This document shows positions 57,891 to 64,000 of a stretch of 64,000 nt of DNA, one piece after another. Source of the DNA: Streptomyces sp. TSRI0281 (GTDB lineage: Bacteria > Actinomycetota > Actinomycetes > Streptomycetales > Streptomycetaceae); contig NZ_LWLE01000012.1 in NCBI RefSeq assembly GCF_001905125.1, positions 569,918 through 633,917 of the forward strand, written 5' to 3'. How positions within the stretch are numbered: position 1 is the first letter of the stretch; every line of letters starts with the position of its first letter. Under the pieces are notes generated by a model. It saw nothing but the letters and a program-made list of their open reading frames with translations, ran no database searches and was not told the origin of the DNA. The translations under genes and the position numbers were made by a program.

Positions 57891-58529
57891 TCAGGTCGAG
57901 GAAAAGCCCGGGACCGAGTCACCGTTGAGGTTCCAGAGGGCTGCGGTGTACCAGAGGAGAGCCACGCCGAGCACGAGGAGCGAGCCCATCGCCGGGAGCA
58001 GCCAGCCGGGCAGGCGTCGGCTGCGTACGACGATCACCTTGGCCACGAACGCACCGTAGAGGGCGCACCCGGCGAAGGAGTGGATCGCGACCCGCGGGGT
58101 CGTCGTCTCGATCCCGTAGGCCATGAGGCAGTGGTACGCGATCGGCAGGGAGAAGAGGAAGGTGAGGAATCCGAGCGTACGGTGCACCGACCGTACGGAC
58201 CTGGGCGCCGACCGGGTGCCGGGCACACGACCGTACATCCACAGGGCGAGGCCGAGCTGGATGAGAGCGAGGCAGAGCAGTGCGCTGCCGAGCCTGGCCT
58301 TGAGGTCCACCGCGGCGGTGCCGTGCTGCCCGTAGAGTCCGCTGGTGTAGTCAGGGGTGTGCTGCGTGCCGAAGACATAGATTCCGACGCCGACCGCGAT
58401 GGGCACCAGGACGGCGAGCACGGCGCGGACCGCCCGGCCGTTGCCGCCGACTCCGCCGCGCTGGGCGCTCGCGCCGCTCTCCCGGCTCAGCTCCCGACCT
58501 TCTTGCCTTTGGCGTTCAGGACGTACCAC
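57891..58529 (-). CDS. DUF6529-like integral membrane protein
   Basis: A protein of about 212 residues with five membrane helices (VLAVLVPIAVGVGIYVFGT, LLCLALIQLGLALWMYG, FLTFLFSLPIAYHCLMAYG, GCALYGAFVAKVIVV, GSLLVLGVALLWYTAALW). His residues lie in helix 3 and in HSFAGC before helix 4, placed as in heme-binding membrane proteins. This is suggestive only. Start uncertain: the ATG at 58529 overlaps the upstream lipoprotein gene by 43 bases and lacks a ribosome binding site. It probably forms an operon with that gene. Confidence 0.72.
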   Translation of the reverse strand: MVRPERQRQEGRELSRESGASAQRGGVGGNGRAVRAVLAVLVPIAVGVGIYVFGTQHTPDYTSGLYGQHGTAAVDLKARLGSALLCLALIQLGLALWMYGRVPGTRSAPRSVRSVHRTLGFLTFLFSLPIAYHCLMAYGIETTTPRVAIHSFAGCALYGAFVAKVIVVRSRRLPGWLLPAMGSLLVLGVALLWYTAALWNLNGDSVPGFSST

Positions 58530-58996
58530 GCGGCACCGAACTGGTTGAGGTCCTGTCCGTTGGTCTGGCCGGGCTTGGAGTCACCGGCGTAGTAGTAGAG
58601 GGGGTGGCCGTTGTAGGTGACCTGTTCGGCGCCACCGGAGCGTTTGGTGATGTCGAGCAGCTTCTTGTCCACGCCCTTGCCGGCCTTGGCGGCGCCCTTG
58701 CTGAGCAGCGGTGGCCAGGCTTTCGCGCAGTCGCCGGTGCAGGTCGACTTGTTCTTCTCCTTGTCGGCGAGAAAGAGGTAGAGGGTGCGGCCCTTTTCGT
58801 CGACGAGGATGGTGCCGAGTTTGCCCGCGGACTTCGTGGCGACGGTGGCCTGCTCGACCTTCGTGGGAGTGGGGCTGGAGACGGCGGGGCCGTGGCCTTC
58901 CTCGGCGGAGTTGCCGGTGCTGTCGGAGCAGCCGGTCAGGACGGTGGCGAGCAGGACTGCGGCGGCACAGATGGCCGCTGTGGCAGTGCGTTTCAT
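58487..58996 (-). CDS. Lipoprotein with COG4315 repeats
   Basis: A 169-residue secreted lipoprotein. The signal peptide ends in LLATVLTGC, a lipobox with the lipidated Cys. Two beta-type repeats of the COG4315 family follow: TLYLFLADKEKNKSTCTGDC with AWPPL, then HPLYYYAGDSKPGQTNGQDL with WYVL. These proteins sit on the outer face of the membrane, and their role is not settled. GGAGCC lies before the ATG at 58996. The downstream membrane gene overlaps its 3' end, suggesting that they act together, perhaps in electron transfer. Confidence 0.85.
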   Translation of the reverse strand: MKRTATAAICAAAVLLATVLTGCSDSTGNSAEEGHGPAVSSPTPTKVEQATVATKSAGKLGTILVDEKGRTLYLFLADKEKNKSTCTGDCAKAWPPLLSKGAAKAGKGVDKKLLDITKRSGGAEQVTYNGHPLYYYAGDSKPGQTNGQDLNQFGAAWYVLNAKGKKVGS

Positions 58997-59278
58997 CAGG
59001 GGCTCCATGGGTCGTGGTGGGGGCCCACTCTCTTTCCCCGCTTCCACCTGCCCGCGTACAGAGCCATCGTCAAGTCCACTCGCCCGGCTCATTCGATGGT
59101 TCGGCCGCCCTGTGCGCCCAGGGCAGCTCGAACGCACCCGTACCGACACCCACGTACTGGTGACTCGTCTGTGGCCGTCCTGAAACATTCCTCGCGAGGG
59201 AGGACGGGCAGGAATCGTGCTGACCATGGTTCTGAAGGTGAACGCCCGAAGGGCCATTGAGCAAGGCAAGGAGTGTTC
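58997..59278. other. Divergent promoter region
   Basis: About 280 bases between the lipoprotein gene and the small secreted protein gene. No gene or distinct site recognised. Confidence 0.4.
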
Positions 59279-59788
59279 ATGATGCGTACCAACCGGAAGA
59301 TTGCTGTCACCCTCGCCGCCACTGTGCTGGCGGGCGCCGCTGGTGCGGGATTCGCGCAGGCTTCACCGACAACGGGCAGGAGCGTTGCCCCCTCCGCCTG
59401 CCGTCCGGCCAACCACACCGCGAAGATCATCGATGCGCCCAGCAGCGCGGGGCACCGTCATTACCGGGTCACCCTGACCGCGCCGCGCGGGTACGAGCCG
59501 TGCGAGCTGGCCGGTTCGCCCACGGACGTGCGGTTCTCGGACCACGGCTCGGACAGCGGGGTCACTGCCGGGCGCTACGGCAGCCAGAAGACCGCGGTGA
59601 CCTTCGGCCCGGGGCACCCGGTCCACTTCGACATTCAGGTTCCGAACACCGGCCGCGTTACCCCCGCGGACGAGGCGTCATTCACGCTCCAGGCTCCGGG
59701 CGGGCAGATCCCCGGTACCTCTTTCGCCGAGGGCGGGTTCACCGTGGCCACCGGCACCCTCATCGGTCCGGTCCAGAGCGGCGTCTGA
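59279..59788 (+). CDS. Secreted DUF4232-like protein
   Basis: A 169-residue exported protein. The signal peptide (MMRTNRKIAVTLAATVLAGA, cleavage near QAS) is followed by a beta-rich domain with two Cys (SACRPANH, YEPCEL) that are probably linked. The pattern of SACRPANHTAKI with GYEPCELAGSPTDVRF resembles the DUF4232 family of Streptomyces secreted proteins. AAGGAG lies 5 bases before the first ATG or 8 before the second, so translation may begin at 59282. A T-tailed terminator follows the stop codon. Confidence 0.76.
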   Translation: MMRTNRKIAVTLAATVLAGAAGAGFAQASPTTGRSVAPSACRPANHTAKIIDAPSSAGHRHYRVTLTAPRGYEPCELAGSPTDVRFSDHGSDSGVTAGRYGSQKTAVTFGPGHPVHFDIQVPNTGRVTPADEASFTLQAPGGQIPGTSFAEGGFTVATGTLIGPVQSGV

Positions 59789-59801
59789 CCACCGTCCACA
59801 C

Positions 59802-59856
59802 CTCGGTGGCGTTACGCGGCAGTCTCTCTGCCGCCGAACGCCACCGAGTTTTTTTG
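59802..59856 (+). terminator. Rho-independent terminator
   Basis: CTCGGTGGCGTT (59802-59813) pairs with AACGCCACCGAG (59837-59848), and inner bases pair further (GCGGCAG with CTGCCGC). A run of seven T follows. It starts 13 bases after the stop codon of the secreted protein gene. Confidence 0.93.
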
Positions 59857-60351
59857 GCGTGGGCGTACCTTCGTGTGTCTCATGAGGCAGACACCGACCG
59901 GGGGAGCGGCGCCTCACACATGCCTGAACCAGGCATGGGGTGACAACACCGAACAACCCACCGGTGTCGGCCCCGGCCCTGGACGACGTGTTACCTGACG
60001 GTCAGCAGACAGAGCCACCTGAGCCACCTGCGCTGCCTGCGCCACCGGTGCCGTTCGCGGGGGTCCTTGCTGCGGGCGAGTGTGAGTCCGCGCTCGCCAG
60101 GAACTCTCGACGAGGGCCTTGTCGCCCGTGGCGAGCTTCCAGCAGGCTCGGTGGCGAACCGGTCGGCACCTTAGGCGATGTACCGCGCGTCGGACGGGCC
60201 CCGGCTCGGTGTTCACTCATTCCGGTTGATTGGTGCGGACCCGGCCGGTCCGCCTGCGCCCGTGCGCCATTGTCGCCACGGGAGCGGCTTGCTCCTTGGC
60301 CGATGCCGCTACGGCAGGATCGGCCCGACAACGCAACGCAGGGAACCCGAT
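59857..60351. other. Upstream region of the ferritin-like gene
   Basis: About 495 bases without a gene I can support. Long frames here continue into or shadow the ferritin-like gene. Confidence 0.4.
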
Positions 60352-61362
60352 ATGACCAGCGCAGTCGCCGAAACGTCCGAGATCGTCCGGCTCATGACGA
60401 CCCCCACTCCGGAACGGGACCTGCAGTGGCTCAAGGACGGTTTGCAGGCGGCCGTCGCACTGGAACTGTCGACGCTCCCGCCGTACTTGTGCGGCTACTG
60501 GTCGGTCAAGTCGTCGTCGTCCGAAGCCGCTCGGCTCATTTCCCATATCGCGGTCGACGAGATGTTCCACATGGGACTGGTCTCCAACATGCTCACCGCG
60601 ATCGGCGGTACACCGCGCATCGTCGAGGCCGCGACGAAGATCTCCTACCCCGGTCATCTCCCGGGCGGGGTACGGCCCCAGCTGAGCGTGTACCTGTCCG
60701 GCCTCACGAAGAACTACGTGAAGGAGGTGTTCATGGAGATCGAGATGCCGGAACACCCCCTGGCCTTCACCGACGAGGGTGTGCCGACGATCGGAGCGTT
60801 CTACGACGCCCTCCTCGACGCCTTCAAGGATGTCAACCCCACCATCGATCCCGCCAGGCAGTTGACCAGCAACGTCGGTGCGGCGAACAAGCTCGTGCCG
60901 ATGACCGGCCTCGGCGTCATCGAGGAGAGCATCGCCCTGATCAAGGAGCAGGGCGAAGGCACAGCGGATTCACCGAGCAGCGGGGACGCCCCGGCCCACT
61001 ACTACCGCTTCGGCGAGCTCTACCACGGTCACAAGCTGCGGTGGACGGGTACCGACTGGAAGTTCGACGGCGCCCCCGTCGCGTTCCCCGACGCCTACCC
61101 CATGGGCCGGCTCACGACCGCCTCGTGGCCGGACCCCGCCCCGGACGTGGCCGCACTGCTCACGACGTTCAACCAGACCTACACCACCATGCTCGGACAC
61201 CTCGACAAGGCGTGGGAGACCGGGTCCGCCAGCGAGCTGGGTGCGTCGGTCGGCAAGATGTACCAGCTCGCTTCCCCCGCGCGTTCACTCATGCAGAAGC
61301 CGCTGCCGGACAGCGACGGCACGCAGACCTACGGACCCGAGTTCCTCGTCGTGCCGACCTGA
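60352..61362 (+). CDS. Ferritin-like protein of the VioB/iminophenylpyruvate synthase type
   Basis: A 336-residue protein. The N-terminal half forms a ferritin-like four-helix domain: LQAAVALELSTLPPYLCGYW, with Glu as first metal ligand, then ISHIAVDEMFHMGLVSNMLT with the ExxH pair. The C-terminal half has YYRFGELYHGHKLRW. This two-part layout is that of the 'ferritin-like' family (PF12902 type), which includes parts of VioB and RebD-like enzymes and many single proteins of unknown role. The metal ligands are intact. AGGGA lies before the ATG at 60352; an earlier GTG adds a non-conserved tail. It is convergent with ureD. Confidence 0.8.
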   Translation: MTSAVAETSEIVRLMTTPTPERDLQWLKDGLQAAVALELSTLPPYLCGYWSVKSSSSEAARLISHIAVDEMFHMGLVSNMLTAIGGTPRIVEAATKISYPGHLPGGVRPQLSVYLSGLTKNYVKEVFMEIEMPEHPLAFTDEGVPTIGAFYDALLDAFKDVNPTIDPARQLTSNVGAANKLVPMTGLGVIEESIALIKEQGEGTADSPSSGDAPAHYYRFGELYHGHKLRWTGTDWKFDGAPVAFPDAYPMGRLTTASWPDPAPDVAALLTTFNQTYTTMLGHLDKAWETGSASELGASVGKMYQLASPARSLMQKPLPDSDGTQTYGPEFLVVPT

Positions 61363-61441
61363 ATCGACACGGCAGGTGCCGACCGTCGATCCGCCAGACC
61401 CGACGTCGGCTCCGCCCCGTCGACGGGGGCTCGAACGCGAT

Positions 61442-61488
61442 CGCCCCTCGGGCCGAACGGCGGTGTGGTCCGCGCTCTCCGAGGGGCG
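61442..61488. terminator. Possible terminator between convergent genes
   Basis: CGCCCCTCGG (61442-61451) and CCGAGGGGCG (61479-61488) can pair around a 27-base loop, between the ferritin-like gene and ureD. The loop is long, so the call is weak. Confidence 0.4.
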
Positions 61489-61502
61489 GTGTGCTCGGCG
61501 CC

Positions 61503-62353
61503 CTACCTTCCGAGGGCGTGTCCGAGCGCTTCGTCGAGCAGTTCCCGCAGAGCCGAGGAGTTCGGTGCGACGGCGGTGGCGAGGAGTGCCGGGCCGCCGG
61601 CCAGAGGTGCGAGGACGGCAGCCCCGTTCCTGGTCCCGTCGCGGAGCAGGACGGGGCCGCGGCTGACGTCCAGCGCCGGATCCACCAGCAGGAGTTGGCC
61701 GACAGCGCGGTGTCCGTCCAGGACCGCGGGACTGTCCCATCCGGGCTCCGGGTCCCCGTACGCGGTGCGCTGGTCGAGCAGCGGGCGGCCCGCGTGGTGG
61801 ACCCGGATGCGGCTGACGAGGCGGCCCGGCTCCTCGTCGGCCCTGCCCAGGAGTTGTTCCTCCCGCAGCAGCAGTCGTGAGGTGGCGGCGAGGTTCACGG
61901 TGCAGGTCTGCCGCAGGTTGCTGCCGGCGGCGCTGATCAGCGGTTGTGGCAGCCAACGCAGGCGGGCGTGCTCCCCGGCGGTCAGTCGTACGTCGTAGGT
62001 GGCCGGGGCGGTGGTGGGGCCGCGCAGTGCGAGCGTGGCGGCGGCCGTGGTGACTTCCAGTTCGGCCCGGTCTTCGGCGGTGATGTCGATGGCGAGCCGG
62101 TCGCCGCCGAGCGGGGCGCTCATCGCACCGATGATTCCCACCGTCGCGCCCCTGCCGCCGACCCGCATACGGCGTAGATGGAACGGGCCGTCGCTGCGCA
62201 GTTGCGGGAGCGTGGTGACGCGTCCGTTGTACGTCGCGCGGATCCGGGCGGCGGCACGCACACCGTCCGGGTGCCCGGAGGGTTCACCGATGCCGGACAC
62301 GGGGCCGGCGGGTCCGGGCGAATCCCTGCGGGTGGCGAGATGGGCAGCGGTGC

Positions 62354-62357
<4 letters not shown>
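61503..62357 (-). CDS. ureD: Urease accessory protein UreD
   Basis: A 284-residue protein. UreD binds the urease apoenzyme with UreF and UreG to load nickel at the active site. Sequence landmarks are [20 protein letters not shown], then [20 protein letters not shown] and [10 protein letters not shown] (the conserved LPQPxI region), and [16 protein letters not shown]. Length and order fit UreD. The start ATG at 62357 overlaps the ureG stop (ATGA). It is the last gene of the visible urease unit. Confidence 0.93.
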
Positions 62358-63049
<692 letters not shown>

Positions 63050-63075
63050 GAAAACTCCAACGGGGAGGGACGGGG

Positions 63076-63750
63076 TCAGGAGGCGAAGAGCCGCACGGTC
63101 CAGGCGGCGTGCTGCTCCGCGGTGATGTCCAGCAGTGGGGCGGACGCCGACGGCAGGGCGTCAAGGCCCTCGGTCGTCGCACGGGCCCCTGCGTCGGCGG
63201 CGGCAGCGGCGACGGTGTCGATCTCCGCACTGAGGTGCACCAGCAGCCGCGAGGCGTCGAGTGGATTGAGGCTGAGCAGGCGCACCGCCGCGGTGGCCGG
63301 ACCGCCGACGCTCTCGTACGCCGTGGCAAGGGCGGTTTCCACCGGGGTGAGCCCGGCCGACCGGGCGGCGAGGCCCTGGACGACGCACTGGTGGGCGCCC
63401 TGGGGGAGCTCGGCGGCCAGGCGGTCGAGTTCGGCGGACGGGAAGGTGGCGCGCGCCGCCCGCATCATCTGCCGTCCGAGTCTGCGGGCCACGGCGCGCA
63501 GCGCGGGGACGGGGGTGCGTGCGTCGGCGGCGCCGTCCAGCCGCAGCGGGTCGCATCCGGCGGCGGCCGCGGCAGCGAGTCCGGCTGTAGTCAGGCCGGT
63601 GGTGTGCAGGCGCCCGCGGCAGAAGGCTTCGAGGCTGTCGATGTCGTGTACGGCTGTGTGGGCGATCGCGGATTCGACGCCGCCGGAGTGGGCGTACCCG
63701 CCGGCGGGGAAGCGGCCGTCGGCCAGCAGGAGCAGTGCGGCTCGGCTCAT
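63076..63750 (-). CDS. ureF: Urease accessory protein UreF
   Basis: A 224-residue helical protein that assists UreG. Landmarks are [20 protein letters not shown], near-identical to the UreF opening, and [20 protein letters not shown]. The last 60 residues include [12 protein letters not shown]. The start ATG at 63750 is chosen because conservation begins there; a GAAAGG site lies 14 bases upstream, which is far, so translation may be weak or use another signal. A 38-bp palindrome separates it from ureC. Confidence 0.93.
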   Translation of the reverse strand: MSRAALLLLADGRFPAGGYAHSGGVESAIAHTAVHDIDSLEAFCRGRLHTTGLTTAGLAAAAAAGCDPLRLDGAADARTPVPALRAVARRLGRQMMRAARATFPSAELDRLAAELPQGAHQCVVQGLAARSAGLTPVETALATAYESVGGPATAAVRLLSLNPLDASRLLVHLSAEIDTVAAAAADAGARATTEGLDALPSASAPLLDITAEQHAAWTVRLFAS

Positions 63751-63787
63751 GGCGAGCGGCTGCCTTTCGCAGGGTCGGATGGTGTGT

Positions 63788-63825
63788 GCTGTGTCCGGGT
63801 CGGGGTACCCCGACCCGGACACAGC
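63788..63825. repeat. 38-bp perfect palindrome between ureC and ureF
   Basis: It is centred on GGTACC: arm GCTGTGTCCGGGTCGGGGT and its exact complement. It can form a 19-bp stem in RNA and lies in the 112-base gap between ureC and ureF. It is either an attenuator that lowers accessory-gene transcription or an RNA stability element. Confidence 0.85.
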
Positions 63826-63862
63826 GGCAGTGACGGCGTTCGGCAGGGCGGGCCCGGCCCAG

Positions 63863-64000
63863 TCAGAAGAGGAAGTACCGTTGTGCCATGGGCACTTCAG
63901 TGACATAGGCGCGTGGCACGGTCGCCCCGTTGAGTTCCGTCCGGGCGTCCCCCGTGGTCGCTCCGCCGATGGTGACCTCGAAGCTGTTGTGGTCGACCTC
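63863..64000 (-). CDS. ureC: Urease alpha subunit, C-terminal end (rest outside window)
   Basis: The last 45 residues of the nickel-containing catalytic subunit, ending VTEVPMAQRYFLF and TGA, the typical urease alpha C-terminus. Before that the frame reads VDHNSFEVTIGG. The gene continues beyond the window edge. Its active-site ligands are not visible here. Confidence 0.88.
   Translation of the reverse strand, partial: EVDHNSFEVTIGGATTGDARTELNGATVPRAYVTEVPMAQRYFLF

Overview
The sequence is high-GC, its genes have strongly GC-rich third codon positions, and start codons often follow GGAG-type ribosome binding sites. Together with the gene families present (modular NRPS and type I PKS, MerR, MarR and AraC regulators, a SigE-family sigma factor, a class I terpene synthase and many secreted proteins), this points to a Streptomyces or close relative. 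IS remnants and broken genes are dense enough to suggest an accessory part of the chromosome, such as an arm region. That location is inference.

Layout. (1) 1-11.65 kb: the right end of an NRPS gene cluster. Three NRPS genes (A-PCP, C-A-PCP, C-A-PCP-TE) and an MFS exporter are chained by ATGA overlaps. A dimethylargininase/arginine-deiminase-like hydrolase and a 2-oxoglutarate/Fe(II) oxygenase follow. The likely product is a short peptide with at least three residues from the visible modules. (2) 11.7-18.0 kb: remnants of IS5-, IS21- and IS701-type transposases, a truncated VOC protein, and an intact MerR regulator / quinone oxidoreductase pair sharing near-identical operators. (3) 18.2-24.0 kb: a Cys-rich protein of unknown role and an overlapping pair of related membrane proteins. 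(4) 24.6-28.7 kb: a decayed hydroxyproline-type catabolic unit (frameshifted ornithine cyclodeaminase homologue, truncated proline-racemase homologue) cut by an IS3 element, then a collapsed oxidoreductase and a Tn3 transposase fragment. (5) 28.75-35.2 kb: a secreted triple-repeat protein, an FKBP isomerase, a large MerR regulator, an HTH-like/transmembrane sensor-like protein and a membrane protein. (6) 35.7-44.3 kb: one 2863-residue PKS (AMP ligase-ACP-KS-AT-DH-KR-ACP-TE). (7) 44.4-51.8 kb: single genes, namely a GNAT, an alpha/beta-hydrolase-fold protein without its nucleophile, a small secreted protein, an AraC regulator, a phosphotransferase and a SigE-family sigma factor with a downstream membrane protein. 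(8) 51.9-57.7 kb: more truncated or frameshifted genes (thioredoxin-reductase-like, DUF2975 with an XRE regulator, terpene synthase, Na+/Ca2+ antiporter) around an intact MarR/NmrA pair. (9) 57.9-64 kb: a DUF6529/COG4315 pair, a secreted protein, a ferritin-like protein and the urease genes ureC(partial)-ureF-ureG-ureD on the minus strand.

How it works together. The NRPS block is one co-translated unit, with the arginine-family hydrolase and the oxygenase placed to make or modify an unusual amino acid. The PKS is self-contained: it carries its own starter-activating ligase and releasing thioesterase. The urease genes are the accessory (nickel-loading) end of a standard operon. NRPS and PKS genes of 3-8.6 kb read without interruption, so the many frameshifts in other genes look like real decay rather than general sequencing error.
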